Of a stretch of 64,000 nt of DNA, positions 40,242 to 49,216 are shown piece by piece (the stretch's first letter is position 1; each line of letters opens with the position of its first letter). This stretch comes from Chloroflexota bacterium (lineage in GTDB: Bacteria; Chloroflexota; Dormibacteria; Aeolococcales; Aeolococcaceae), in the NCBI GenBank assembly GCA_005880985.1, contig VBIQ01000007.1:310001-374000 (forward strand), given 5' to 3'. A model generated the notes under the pieces. The model saw only the letters and a program-made list of their open reading frames with translations, searched no databases and was not told where the DNA came from. The position numbers and the translations under genes are program-made.

Positions 40242-41417
40242 TCAGCGCGGCTGCGAGGTCAGCGAGGGACGCCTCGAATCGAGCCACGGCGGCGGCGCCC
40301 GGCCCTCGACCATCAGCCGCACCGTGGCCCCGGCGGCGCTCAGGGCGAAGCCCAGGCCGTGCCCGGTGTAGCCGCCGCACACGTAGACGTTGGCCATCCC
40401 CGGCACCGCCCCGGCACGGGGAAGACCGTCGTCGCTGAAGCCCATGATTCCCGCCCATCGGTGGGTGACCGCGGCCCCGGTGGCGAGCTCCGACAGGTGG
40501 GCATCGAGATGCTCCTGCACCGTCGCGGTCGGCACCGCCTGGTGCCCGACCTCGTCATCGACGGCGCGGTCGCGCTGCCCGCCGACCAGCAGGCGGCCGT
40601 CGTCGAGCTGGCGCCAGTAGCGGAATCCCCAGTGCGCGTAGGCGGGACGCGACGCAACCCGATGCGGCCATGGCGCCGTCGCCAGCATCTGGGCCCGCAC
40701 CGGGCGGATCGCGACTCCGGGGAGCAGCTGCGCGGTGGCGGCGTTGGTGGCGGCGATGACCGCGCCGGCGGTGATCTCGATGCTGCCGGCATCGACCCGC
40801 ACCCTTCCACCCGACGGCTCCACGGCGCGCACCGCGATGCCCTCGACGATGCTCGCCGCCGGCGCGAGGTCGGCCAGCGCGGCAACGGCGGCCACCGGGT
40901 CGAGGACTCCGTCGTCGGGATTGAACAGCGCCCCGTGCCCAGCCCCGGCGACCCCGGCCGGGTGCTGCTGCCATTCGGCTCGCAGGCGGTCCTCGCGGAG
41001 CAGCTGTTCCGCCTCGCGGAGCTGGGCAGCCTCCTCACCCGATGCCGCGACCGTCCAGCTGCCGCATCGCCGGTATCCGGTGCGCCGCGATGCCAGCAAC
41101 GCGGCGCACCGCGAATGGTTCTCAAGGGTGAAGCACCACACCTCGCCGGCCACGTCGCGGCCGTACTGGGCCACCGCCGCCGCGTAGTTGGCCGCGGTGC
41201 CGGCGAGCAGGAAGCCGGCGTTGCGCAAGCTGGCCCCGGCCGCCAGGTGATCGCGCTCCAGCAGCACCGCGCGCAGCCGGTACCGCTGCAACCAGTGCAG
41301 CAGGCTGACCCCGGTGATCCCGCCACCGATGACCACAACGTCGGCGGACGGCGGAGCTTGAGTCGGCGGGCGCCGCCGCGATCGGCCCCACACCGGGCCG
41401 GTGTCGACGACGGTCAC
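40242..41417 (-). CDS. FAD-dependent oxidoreductase (DAO/glycine-oxidase-like)
   Basis: 391 residues. The N-terminal Rossmann FAD site reads ADVVVIGGGITGVSLLHWLQRYRLRAVLLERDHLAAGASLRNAGFLLAG, and the second FAD strand near the end reads VYVCGGYTGHGLGFALSAAG. The middle region HWGFRYWRQLDDGRLLVGGQRD and HRWAGIMGFSDDGLPRAG is typical of DAO-type amine or amino-acid oxidases of the gamma-glutamylputrescine oxidoreductase (PuuB-like) group. Start GTG at 41417 shares GTGA with the stop of the lipoprotein gene, so the two are coupled. Confidence 0.85.
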   Translation of the reverse strand: MTVVDTGPVWGRSRRRPPTQAPPSADVVVIGGGITGVSLLHWLQRYRLRAVLLERDHLAAGASLRNAGFLLAGTAANYAAAVAQYGRDVAGEVWCFTLENHSRCAALLASRRTGYRRCGSWTVAASGEEAAQLREAEQLLREDRLRAEWQQHPAGVAGAGHGALFNPDDGVLDPVAAVAALADLAPAASIVEGIAVRAVEPSGGRVRVDAGSIEITAGAVIAATNAATAQLLPGVAIRPVRAQMLATAPWPHRVASRPAYAHWGFRYWRQLDDGRLLVGGQRDRAVDDEVGHQAVPTATVQEHLDAHLSELATGAAVTHRWAGIMGFSDDGLPRAGAVPGMANVYVCGGYTGHGLGFALSAAGATVRLMVEGRAPPPWLDSRRPSLTSQPR

Positions 41418-42160
41418 AGGCCGGCCGGGGCGGCGTACATGTCGCAGCGCACCGCACGGCTCGACAGGATGACGGGGTCGTCGACGCCGCTCGCCCTCGG
41501 GGCCACCACCGTCGTCCCCCCGCCCACCACCGCGCCGCCCGCGTCGTAGCAGACGGCGGTGGCGCTGACGAACGGAGGCAGCGGTGCGCTGGGCGCCGCC
41601 GTCAGCACGGCGTGCACGGTACCGAAGCCAGGGCCATTGCCGGGACAGCCGGAGCAGGCCGCGGGACCGGCGGTGATCGTCGGCGGTTTGGGATCGCTGA
41701 AGCCCGCCACCGAGAGGGTGGCGACGGCGTGGTCGCCGGACGCGCGCAGGTCGATGCGGCCGGCGATGGCGCTGGTCTGCTGCGGCGCCAGGGCGCCGAC
41801 CTCGGCGTCTGTCTGCTGGACAGTCATCCCGGCCGGATTGACCACCGCGAAGTGGACGCGCACGCCGGTGGCGGAGTGGGCGGTCGCCGAGTTGCGGACC
41901 ACCGCCACCGGAACGGCGGTCTCCAGGTAGGTGCCGAGACCGACGGCGACGAGGGCCACCGACTCGGTGTCCGGCGCGGAGGTGGGTGTCGGCGACGCCG
42001 AGGCCGTCGCCCCGGCGCTGGGCGAGGCCGGCCCCGGGGTGCGAGACGCTTGACCAGCGCCACCGCCGCAGCCGGCGATGACCAGCGTGAGCAGGGCGGC
42101 GGACGGAGCGGCGAGCCTCACCACCCCATGCAACCACACCGATTGAGAGAATGGCGGCAT
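41414..42160 (-). CDS. Putative lipoprotein
   Basis: About 248 residues from ATG 42160; GTG codons at 42139 and 42124 would give a more compact signal. The signal [18 protein letters not shown] has a lipobox (V-I-A-G-C), followed by a Gly/Ser/Thr/Pro-rich linker ([19 protein letters not shown]). The extracellular part has beta-strand pattern ([35 protein letters not shown]) like FxLYD or Ig-like domains. It is not a known binding protein. The ATG start overlaps the divergent P450 ATG by two bases, so one of these starts or promoters must lie inside the other gene. Confidence 0.65.
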   Translation of the reverse strand: MPPFSQSVWLHGVVRLAAPSAALLTLVIAGCGGGAGQASRTPGPASPSAGATASASPTPTSAPDTESVALVAVGLGTYLETAVPVAVVRNSATAHSATGVRVHFAVVNPAGMTVQQTDAEVGALAPQQTSAIAGRIDLRASGDHAVATLSVAGFSDPKPPTITAGPAACSGCPGNGPGFGTVHAVLTAAPSAPLPPFVSATAVCYDAGGAVVGGGTTVVAPRASGVDDPVILSSRAVRCDMYAAPAGL

Positions 42161-43364
42161 GAGGGTTGCCCGCCCCGAGCCGCCACTGGTCACCCCCGAC
42201 TTCAACCCGTTCCTGCCCGAGGTGCACGCCGATCCCTATCCCGTGTATCGGGCGATGCGCGAATCGGATCCGGTGCATTGGAGCCCCGACCTCGGCGTGT
42301 GGTTCCTCTCTCGCTACGACGACGTGATGGCGCTGCTGCGCGACCAGCGTTTCTCCGCCGATCGCAGCAGATCGTCGCTCTATGTCGCTCCGCCGCGCGC
42401 GGTGTACCGGTCGCTGCTCACCCTCGATCCACCCGACCACACCCGGCTGCGCGGCCTGGTGAGCAAGGCATTCACCGCGCGAGTCGTCGAGGTGCTACGG
42501 CCCCGCATCGAGGTGATCGTCGACCGGCTGCTCGACGCGGCCGCGGCTCGGGGCGAGATGGAGGCGATCACCGAATTCGCCTATCCGCTGCCGGTCACCG
42601 TGATCGCCGAGATGCTGGGGGTGCCGTCCGAGGACTGGGAACGCTTTCGCGACTGGTCGGCCGTCCTCGCCGCGAGCCTCGATCCGGTGATGCCCGAGGA
42701 GCGTTGGGCGCGCGTGTTCCCGGCGCGCGACGCCCTCTTCGACTACTTCAGGGTCATCGTCGCCGAGCGCCGCAGCCAGCCGCGGGACGACCTGATCAGT
42801 GCCATGGTGGCCGCCGAGGAGAACGGCGACGTCCTCAGCGAGCACGAGCTGCTGGTGATGTGCAACCTGCTGCTGGTCGCCGGGCACGAGACCACCGTGA
42901 ACCTGCTCGGCAACGGCCTGCTCGCCCTGCTGTCCCACCCCGAGACGATGGCCGAGCTGCGGGCGCGACCGGAGCTGATGGAGAGCGCGGTCGAAGAGCT
43001 GCTGCGCTTCGACTCGCCGGTTCAGTTCACCGGCCGGGTGGCGGTCGAGGAGGCGGTGATCGGTGGACGGAGCATCGCCCCCGGCCAATCGGTGGTCGCC
43101 ATGCTCGGGGCCGTCAACCGTGACCCCGACCAGTTCCCCTCACCCGACCGGCTGGACCTCGCGCGCAGCCCCAACCTGCACCTCGCCTTCGGTCGGGGCA
43201 TCCACTTCTGCCTGGGGGCCCCGCTGGCGCGACTCGAGGGGCAGATCGCGTTGACCGCGCTGCTGCGGCGATTCCCGCGCATGCGCCTCGGCGCGGCCGG
43301 ACCGCGGCTACGCGACACCGTGGTGCTCCGCGGCCTCAGCTGTCTCCCCCTGCTGCTCCGCTGA
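42159..43364 (+). CDS. Cytochrome P450
   Basis: 401 residues, soluble bacterial P450. I-helix oxygen-binding motif [13 protein letters not shown]-helix ExxR in [11 protein letters not shown] (EELLR), and the haem loop [22 protein letters not shown] with Cys351. The N-terminal [27 protein letters not shown] and [20 protein letters not shown] are typical of class I, CYP107-like proteins that need ferredoxin and a reductase, none of which is encoded adjacently. Substrate unknown. GAGAG lies nine bases before the ATG. Confidence 0.94.
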   Translation: MRVARPEPPLVTPDFNPFLPEVHADPYPVYRAMRESDPVHWSPDLGVWFLSRYDDVMALLRDQRFSADRSRSSLYVAPPRAVYRSLLTLDPPDHTRLRGLVSKAFTARVVEVLRPRIEVIVDRLLDAAAARGEMEAITEFAYPLPVTVIAEMLGVPSEDWERFRDWSAVLAASLDPVMPEERWARVFPARDALFDYFRVIVAERRSQPRDDLISAMVAAEENGDVLSEHELLVMCNLLLVAGHETTVNLLGNGLLALLSHPETMAELRARPELMESAVEELLRFDSPVQFTGRVAVEEAVIGGRSIAPGQSVVAMLGAVNRDPDQFPSPDRLDLARSPNLHLAFGRGIHFCLGAPLARLEGQIALTALLRRFPRMRLGAAGPRLRDTVVLRGLSCLPLLLR

Positions 43365-43532
43365 GCGGCGGCACCGCTCACCACCTGCGTGGTCGATCCA
43401 TGGCGGCGTCGCCGAAAGCCCGGCACCCTGTAGGAGACGTGGCGCCGCCGGGCTAGGATTGGCGATCATGGTCCCGCCGGCGGCGTCCCCGCCGGCTGCC
43501 GCGGTCCGCGACATCGACCCGGAGGGCCTCAG

Positions 43533-43736
43533 ATGCTCGACGAGATGGATCTCACCGTCGATCCCACCACCGAGGCGGCCGACGAGCTGAGCATCCGCGA
43601 GACGCGGTTGTGCGCCGGGTGCGGCCGGCCCGAGTCGCACTGGCGCGAGAACGACGGCGCCGGATATCTCGCCAACGACGGTCACACCTACTGCTGTCGC
43701 GGTTGTGCCGACCAGACGGGCTGCACCTGCGGCTGA
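43533..43736 (+). CDS. Small Cys-rich, probable zinc-binding protein
   Basis: 67 residues. An acidic N-terminal third is followed by CAGCGRPESHW and YCCRGCADQTGCTCG: eight Cys plus His residues, arranged as C-x2-C ... C-C-x2-C-x5-C-x-C, consistent with one or two zinc sites or a metal-scavenging tail. No family recognised. It ends one base before the ATG of the MDMPI-like gene, so they are co-transcribed. Confidence 0.6.
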   Translation: MLDEMDLTVDPTTEAADELSIRETRLCAGCGRPESHWRENDGAGYLANDGHTYCCRGCADQTGCTCG

Positions 43737-43737
43737 A

Positions 43738-44445
43738 ATGGCAGACCCCGCAGCGCTCGCCGACCTCGACCCCTTCGACCTCCTCGATACCGAGACCGGG
43801 CGCCTCGACCGGCACTTCGCCTCGCTGGACGCGCCTGCGTGGGAGGCGCCGTCGCGCTGCGCCGGGTGGCGGACCCGCGACGTGCTGGCGCATCTCTGCG
43901 GCAGCGAGGAGTACAACCGCGCCTGCCTCGACGACCGGCTTGCGGACCTGTTCGCACAGGCTCAGGGGGAGTCGATCAGCGGCGTCGATGACTTCAACGC
44001 CTGGCAGGTGCGTCGACGGCTCGATCGCCCGGTCGGCGAGGTGCTGACCGAGTGGCGGGCGGCCAACGCCGACAGCCGCCGGCGCATGCGCGAGCGCGGC
44101 CGCGACGGGCTGCTGCCGACCATGGTGGGTCCCTACCCGGTGGGCTTGCAGGCCTTCCACCTCGCTGTCGAGGGGGCGGTCCACGCCGACGACATCGGCG
44201 CCCCGGTGACGCCCGCCGAGGCTCCGGCGCGCATCGCCTGGCAGGCGCGCTTCGCCCGCTTCGCCATCGCCGAGGCCAACCGACCGGCGCGCCTCGAGCG
44301 CCAGGACAGCAGCAACCGCGTCCGTCTGGGCGACGAGGTGGCGACCCTCGACGACGGCGAGCTGGTCGCCGCCGTCACCGCCCGGCTTCCCGAGCAGCAC
44401 CCGCTCACCCCGGGGCTGCGTGCGGCCCTGCGAGTGCTCGCCTGA
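43738..44445 (+). CDS. Maleylpyruvate isomerase-family (MDMPI_N / DinB-like) protein
   Basis: 235 residues. The N-terminal four-helix domain has FDLLDTETGRLDRHFASLDAPAWEAPSRCAGWRTRDVLAHLCGSEEYNRACL, the metal-His pattern (AHL, later FHLAVEGAVHADD) of mycothiol-dependent maleylpyruvate isomerase and DinB-like enzymes. These use low-molecular-weight thiols for isomerase or S-transferase reactions. Presence suggests an actinobacterial-type thiol, but the family is broad. The ATG at 43738 lies one base after the Cys-rich gene stop. Confidence 0.8.
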   Translation: MADPAALADLDPFDLLDTETGRLDRHFASLDAPAWEAPSRCAGWRTRDVLAHLCGSEEYNRACLDDRLADLFAQAQGESISGVDDFNAWQVRRRLDRPVGEVLTEWRAANADSRRRMRERGRDGLLPTMVGPYPVGLQAFHLAVEGAVHADDIGAPVTPAEAPARIAWQARFARFAIAEANRPARLERQDSSNRVRLGDEVATLDDGELVAAVTARLPEQHPLTPGLRAALRVLA

Positions 44446-44522
44446 CGCGTAGACATCACCCGGCGCGGCGGGTATCCTCGCCCGGCGCGCGGCATCATGC
44501 TGCGGCGAGAGGAGGTGCACCG

Positions 44523-44768
44523 ATGCCGAAGTACATGGACTACCACGCCGGCCTGCAGCTGCCCCAGGCGGCCATCGATCAGATCCGGGACGATACCCGC
44601 TCGGGCAAGAAGGACGCGTTCGGCGTTCGCCAGCTCGAGCTCTACCACAACCCCGAGGGCCGGGTGTACTGCCTGCTGGAAGGACCCGACGCCGAGTCGG
44701 TGCGCAAGCATCACGCGGCGCTCGGCGTCGATTGCGGCGACGTGCACGAGGTGAGCAGCCTGCTCTGA
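44523..44768 (+). CDS. DUF4242 / SCO4226-like nickel-binding small protein
   Basis: 81 residues, a small ferredoxin-like fold protein: MPKYMDYHAGLQLP, VRQLELYHNPEGRVYCLLEGPDAESVRKHHAALGV and a Cys in VDCGDVHEV. It matches the DUF4242 pattern with His and Cys residues that bind nickel in the Streptomyces relative. GGAGG lies upstream of the ATG (44510-44514). Role unknown, possibly metal sensing or thiol protection. It follows the MDMPI-like gene after 77 bases. Confidence 0.75.
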   Translation: MPKYMDYHAGLQLPQAAIDQIRDDTRSGKKDAFGVRQLELYHNPEGRVYCLLEGPDAESVRKHHAALGVDCGDVHEVSSLL

Positions 44769-44785
44769 CTCCACGCGGCCGCGGC

Positions 44786-45514
44786 TCACCTGAAGCCGTA
44801 GAGGCCCTCGTGAAAGTCACCGGTCTCGATCCACCGGTGGATCACCAGGTCGACCACCGCGTCGTCGACCTCGGTGGCACCGAGACGGCGGGCATTCCCC
44901 TCGACCGCCTCCAGCACCTGCCCCTGCACAAACTCTGGGATACCGTCGAAGCGGGATCGCGCTGACGCGGTCCAGGGAAGCGCGTCGCGGTCGCGGTCCT
45001 TGATGGCGTGCGACACGCGCCCCCACATCTCGTACTTCACCTGCATCACCTCGGGGGTGACGGTGGTGCCCAGGCCCAGCTTGTGCGCGGTCCACTCCAC
45101 CCGCCAGCGAGTCAGCTCGCGACAGAAGTCGGGAACCTCGGCGAGGCGCGCCTCCGCCTCCGGCGTCCAGGTGAAGGCGGCGACGCCGGTCCGGTCGCTG
45201 AGCGGATGTCCGTATCCCAGCTTGCGGCCGAGGGTGCGCACGAACAGTTCGGTGATTCGCTCCGCACTCCGCTGGTCGGCACGCGACTCGACCGCGCGCA
45301 CCGCCATGCTCGCGGCCCGGTTCTCGTCCAGCCGGCTGGCGCCGGCGGCGGCGCGGCCGGTGGCCTCGGCGGCGTCGCGCGCGCCCGCCTCCCACAACGG
45401 GGTGGCACGGCCCGCGCGGGCTCCACTCACCGGGCAGGACGCCGGTGGCATCTCCGCCGGCTCGTCGCCGTGGGGGAAGGGGCAACCCGACGCGCGGGGG
45501 GCAGCGCTCACCAC
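44786..45514 (-). CDS. Protein with two PCP_red-type domains
   Basis: 242 residues from GTG 45514 (or 45511). After an N-terminal region with two Cys (GCPFPHG, ASCPVSG) and an Ala/Arg-rich helix, two copies of a ~45-residue helical unit follow: FTWTPEAEARLAEVPDFCRELTRWRVEWTAHKLGLGTTVTPEVM (about 113-157) and LPWTASARSRFDGIPEFVQGQVLEAVEGNARRLGATEVDDAVVD (about 176-220). This is the PCP_red module otherwise found at the C terminus of light-independent protochlorophyllide reductase subunit B, but no bch/chl gene is near. An iron-sulfur or redox-partner role is possible. Confidence 0.72.
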   Translation of the reverse strand: MVSAAPRASGCPFPHGDEPAEMPPASCPVSGARAGRATPLWEAGARDAAEATGRAAAGASRLDENRAASMAVRAVESRADQRSAERITELFVRTLGRKLGYGHPLSDRTGVAAFTWTPEAEARLAEVPDFCRELTRWRVEWTAHKLGLGTTVTPEVMQVKYEMWGRVSHAIKDRDRDALPWTASARSRFDGIPEFVQGQVLEAVEGNARRLGATEVDDAVVDLVIHRWIETGDFHEGLYGFR

Positions 45515-45547
45515 CGCAAGGCTAGCGGACCGGCCCAGCCGGTTGGG

Positions 45548-46705
45548 TCAGTCGACGAGCTCGGCGACGCGGCGGCGCCGCTCGGGGGCGCGAAGCTTGC
45601 GGATGGCGACGTTCTCGATCTGCCGGATGCGCTCGCGGCTCATCGCGAAGCGGCGGCCGATCTCCTCGAGGGTGCGCTCGTGGCCGTCGACCAGCCCGAA
45701 CCGGAGCTGGATGACGCGACGCTCCCGGGGTGCCAGGGTGTCGAGCAGCTCCTCCACGCTCTGTCGCAGCATCACCCGCCCCGCCTCCTCGGACGGCGCC
45801 GGGCTGGCGGTGTCCTCGATGAAGTCGCCGAGCAGGCTCTCCTCGTCCTCGTCGCCGACAGGCTTGTCCAGCGAGATCGGCTCGCGGGCAGCCCGCCGCA
45901 TCTCCGCGACGCGCTCGGGCACCACCCCCATCTCCTCGGCGATCTCCTCGTCCGAGGGCTCGCGGCCCAGCCCCGCCCACAGGTCGCGCGACACCCGGGT
46001 CATGCGGTTCACCACCTCGACCATGTGCACCGGCAGGCGCACGGTGCGCCCCTGATCTGCCAGCCCGCGGGTGACCGACTGGCGGATCCACCAGGTGGCG
46101 TAGGTGGAGAACTTGAATCCGCGGCGGTGGTCGAACTTCTCCACCGCCCGCATCAGCCCGAGATTGCCCTCCTGGATGAGGTCGAGCAGCGAGAGTCCGC
46201 GCCCCATGTACTTCTTGGCGATCGACACCACCAGCCGGAGGTTGGCCTCGGTCAGCTGGGCGCGAGCATCCTCGTCACCGGCCTCGATGCTCTGGGCGAG
46301 GTCGACCTCCTGCTGCTTGGTGAGCAGCGGCACCCGCCCGATCTCCCGCAGGTAGGCGCGCACCGAATCGTCGAGGCTGGGCTCGGTGTCCCAGACCTGC
46401 TCCGCCTCGTCGTCGCCGGCGGCGGCCAGCTCGTCGGCCTCGCTGACCACCTCGATGCCAATGGCGCGAAAGGCCCCGATCAGGCGCTCGAGGGCCTCCT
46501 CCTCCGGCTCGAAGGGCGGAAACGCGTCGAGGATCTCGTCAACGGTGAGCTCGCCGTGCTCCTTGCCGCGTACGATCAGGCGCTCGGCGACGAGTTCGAG
46601 ATCCTCGGACGGGTGCGCGGCATCGGCCCCGGGGACGGGGCTGAGGAAGGTCGCCTGCTGAGCCATGCTCAGACGCGGCCGAACGCCGCGCACGTTGGTA
46701 CTCAT
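45548..46705 (-). CDS. rpoD: RNA polymerase sigma factor (RpoD/SigA group)
   Basis: 385 residues. Region 1.1-like acidic N terminus, region 1.2 [17 protein letters not shown], region 2 [59 protein letters not shown], region 3 and region 4 [37 protein letters not shown]. All -10 and -35 reading helices are intact. The short region 1 and lack of a large non-conserved insert fit Gram-positive primary sigma factors or a close group 2 paralogue. ATG 46705 is used, with 46666 as alternative; neither has a good SD. Confidence 0.93.
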   Translation of the reverse strand: MSTNVRGVRPRLSMAQQATFLSPVPGADAAHPSEDLELVAERLIVRGKEHGELTVDEILDAFPPFEPEEEALERLIGAFRAIGIEVVSEADELAAAGDDEAEQVWDTEPSLDDSVRAYLREIGRVPLLTKQQEVDLAQSIEAGDEDARAQLTEANLRLVVSIAKKYMGRGLSLLDLIQEGNLGLMRAVEKFDHRRGFKFSTYATWWIRQSVTRGLADQGRTVRLPVHMVEVVNRMTRVSRDLWAGLGREPSDEEIAEEMGVVPERVAEMRRAAREPISLDKPVGDEDEESLLGDFIEDTASPAPSEEAGRVMLRQSVEELLDTLAPRERRVIQLRFGLVDGHERTLEEIGRRFAMSRERIRQIENVAIRKLRAPERRRRVAELVD

Positions 46706-46844
46706 GGTTGGGTGAGCGACACGGCCGCCGCCGGTCCGGGGCACCCGGACACGACCGATCGCACGAGCCGTCGCGCAGCTTCAGGATACCCTGGACGGCC
46801 CCCGGCCATACAGGCACCGCCGCCCCCGCTGACGCTCCGCCGGG

Positions 46845-47777
46845 TCAGCCGAGGCCGCTGACGAAGCCCTGCCGCCAGCTGGGGAAGGCGGGCCGCCAGC
46901 CGAGCTCCCGCCCCGCCTTCTGATTGGAGGCCCCGCGCTGCCGGGTCGCGCTCTCCGCCACCTGCCGCCCGGCGACCAGACGGGCGAGAAGGGTAGGGAT
47001 ACGAAGCGGCCGAGGTGCACCCAGGGCCGCGGCATAGGCGGGCAGCCACAGCCGCGTGGGAGCGGGGTCGTCGTCGACGATGTTGTAGACGCCGGGGGCT
47101 CCCCGCTCCACCGCCGCCACCGTCGCGGCAGCGGCGTCGTCGACGTGGACGAAGGAGAAGATGCCAGCTCCCGAGCCGACGACCGGAAAGCGCCGCCGCC
47201 GCACCTCTCCGGCGATGGAGCCGTCCGCCGCGAAATGGGTTCCGGGACCGTAGAAGTAGCCGTAGCGGAGCACGACGCCGTGGAGTCCGTCGGCGTGCAG
47301 AACCTGCTGTTCCAGGTCGAGCACGGCGGCCATGGCCTCGCCGAAGGGTGCGGGCGCTCCGACGATTGGGCGTGCGTCCTCGTCTTTGACCGGACCTCCC
47401 TCGGGTGCGTAAAGAAAGGCGATGCTCTGCGCGATCAACCGGTGTGCCCCGGCGGCGCGAGCGGCGGCAACGAGGATGCCGGTGCCCTCACGCCGCAAGC
47501 GGTTGGTCCCGGTGTAGTCGGTGCGGCGAGGGTTGAAGACCGCCGGCAGATCGGTGAGCTCGTGCACCACCACCTCGGGATGGGCGGCGCGCATCGCCTG
47601 CTCCACCGCGGCCGCATCGAAGACGTCGCAGACGACGGCATCGACGCCCATCCGCTCCAGCGCCCGCGCCTTCTCCGCGGAGCGGGTCATGCCGGTCACC
47701 TGATGACCGGCGGCGCGCAAGCCCGACGCGAGAGGCCGGCCGATGGCACCCGTGACCCCGGCGACGAAGACCCTCAT
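46845..47777 (-). CDS. NAD-dependent epimerase/dehydratase family protein
   Basis: 310 residues, extended/atypical SDR: MRVFVAGVTGAIGRPLASGLRAAGHQVTGMTRS (NADP-type loop G-x2-G-x2-G), VVVHELTDLPAVFNPRR, catalytic region SIAFLYAPEGG (Tyr with YAPEG in place of Y-x3-K), LRYGYFYGPGTHF, VHVDDAAAATVAAVERG and YNIVDDDPAPT. Probably a sugar- or flavin-related reductase/epimerase; the Y-x3-K motif is altered, so catalytic activity is uncertain. The start is ATG 47777 without a visible SD, possibly leaderless. Confidence 0.85.
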   Translation of the reverse strand: MRVFVAGVTGAIGRPLASGLRAAGHQVTGMTRSAEKARALERMGVDAVVCDVFDAAAVEQAMRAAHPEVVVHELTDLPAVFNPRRTDYTGTNRLRREGTGILVAAARAAGAHRLIAQSIAFLYAPEGGPVKDEDARPIVGAPAPFGEAMAAVLDLEQQVLHADGLHGVVLRYGYFYGPGTHFAADGSIAGEVRRRRFPVVGSGAGIFSFVHVDDAAAATVAAVERGAPGVYNIVDDDPAPTRLWLPAYAAALGAPRPLRIPTLLARLVAGRQVAESATRQRGASNQKAGRELGWRPAFPSWRQGFVSGLG

Positions 47778-47820
47778 CGCCGTGGATGTCAGTGATGACG
47801 CCGACTGCCTGCCGGCGAGC

Positions 47821-48201
47821 TCATCCCTGGCGGCGCCGTCGCAACGCGCGACGCAGGAAGGCACGGCGGGAGCGAGCGCGAACCACCGTCCGCACCGTGA
47901 GCAGAGCGACGATCGCCACCAGCTGACCACCCATGATGATGCGGTTGACATCGAGCGCGGGCTGCCAGGTGACCTGCTCGCCGCGGATCACGTACGCGCC
48001 GACCGGCCGCGCCACCATGCCGAAGCCTCCACCGCCACCCTCGCCTGCACCCTCCGCGCCGGTACCGGCCCCTGCTCCCCATCCACCGCGGATGGCGACC
48101 ACCGAGATCAGGGTGATCCCATTCTTCTCGTACGGCTCGCCGGTGACACGCCGCACCGTCATCGTGTCCTGCGCTTGACGCACGACTTCCTGGATGTCCA
48201 T
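47821..48201 (-). CDS. ytfJ: GerW/YtfJ-family sporulation-type protein
   Basis: 126 residues. EVVRQAQDTMTVRRVTGEPYEKNGITLISVVAIRGGWGAGAG, the Gly-rich stretch, then GGFGMVARPVGAYVIRGEQVTWQPALD, match YtfJ/GerW, needed for germination of Bacillus spores. A C-terminal membrane helix (IIMGGQLVAIVALLTVRTVV) and basic tail RRAFLRRALRRRRQG follow, not present in Bacillus YtfJ as I recall. The family also occurs in non-sporulating actinobacteria. GGAGGGG lies eight bases before the ATG. Whether this organism sporulates cannot be said. Confidence 0.85.
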   Translation of the reverse strand: MDIQEVVRQAQDTMTVRRVTGEPYEKNGITLISVVAIRGGWGAGAGTGAEGAGEGGGGGFGMVARPVGAYVIRGEQVTWQPALDVNRIIMGGQLVAIVALLTVRTVVRARSRRAFLRRALRRRRQG

Positions 48202-48281
48202 CGCTGGGCCCCTCCGAGCACCTCCGCCGTCTGCGTTGAGAGTACCGAGCGCGGAGGCGGCGGCGCTGGTTTCCCTGCGAG

Positions 48282-49115
48282 CTACGGGTGCGGCGGTGGA
48301 GTGGGCAGCGGTGGCAGCACCGAGGTGGGGGCCGGTGTGGGCGACGTCGAGGGCGAGGGCGACGGAGCGGCTGTGGGCGAGGACGCCGGCGCCGACGGCG
48401 GTGACGGACGAAGGGTGGGTTCGCCGGCCGCTGCGGCCTGCGACGGTGCGCTGAGCGGCGCCGCGGGCGCTGTCGAAGGCGTCGACGAGCCGGCCGGCTC
48501 GGCCGAGGGTGTCAGCGCCGGCGCGGCCGAGGCCGCGCCGGAGAGCGGGGCGCGGGACGGCGCTGGCGACACCGACGGAGATGCCGGGGAGCGGAGCGGA
48601 TGGCTTGCCGATCCCGTCGCCGCCCAGAGGATGCCGGCGGCCAGGCCGCTGCAGACAACCCCGCCGGCGACCAGCGGGAACCAGCGTCGCGCTGGTACTG
48701 GTGCTCGAACCGGTGGCGGAGACACCGGCCCCATGGCACGGGCAGCCGGCGCCGGCTTGGTCGGCGGCGGTGGCATGACGGCGGTGCGCGGCGTGAGCGA
48801 TGCCGCCTGGGCGCGGCAGAAGCCACAGCCGTCGAGATGGCTGCGAACGGCATCACCCGCAGCCGGGCTCAGCTGCCACGCCGCGTACTCGCCGAGCATC
48901 GGGTGCACCAGGCAGCAGCGACGAAGGAACTGGATGTCGTCGTGCATGCGCGCGCACTCCGTGCAGCTCACGAAGTGTCGGGTCAGCGCTGTCGCGTCGT
49001 CTGCGGACGTCTCGAGGGCGGCGCCCTCGTACCGTGCGAGAAGGGTGGCGCGGAAGCCGGCGCAGTCCGCCCGCGCGGCGGCGGTGTACGTCTCCCCTTC
49101 CCTTCCCGGCTGCAT
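48282..49115 (-). CDS. Zinc-finger (zf-HC2-like) membrane protein with Pro/Ser/Ala tail
   Basis: 277 residues from ATG 49115 (a TTG at 49226 is possible). The N-terminal ~110 residues carry two Cys/His clusters: HFVSCTECARMHDDIQFLRRCC and VRSHLDGCGFCRAQA, of the anti-sigma-factor zinc-finger type. One membrane segment follows (WFPLVAGGVVCSGLAAGILWAA), then ~110 residues almost only Pro, Ser, Ala and Thr. It is clearly paralogous to the protein at 56560-57393. It may be a membrane-bound anti-sigma or redox sensor; no ECF sigma gene is adjacent. It is divergent from the FGGY kinase. Confidence 0.8.
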   Translation of the reverse strand: MQPGREGETYTAAARADCAGFRATLLARYEGAALETSADDATALTRHFVSCTECARMHDDIQFLRRCCLVHPMLGEYAAWQLSPAAGDAVRSHLDGCGFCRAQAASLTPRTAVMPPPPTKPAPAARAMGPVSPPPVRAPVPARRWFPLVAGGVVCSGLAAGILWAATGSASHPLRSPASPSVSPAPSRAPLSGAASAAPALTPSAEPAGSSTPSTAPAAPLSAPSQAAAAGEPTLRPSPPSAPASSPTAAPSPSPSTSPTPAPTSVLPPLPTPPPHP

Positions 49116-49216
49116 GAGTGGGGCTGGTCCTCGTGGCGGGTCGCCCCCCTCAGCCCGCGCATTCAACCACGCGTCGGCGTCGATCCGCGAGCGCCGGGCG
49201 AGGGGCCGCTCTTGCC

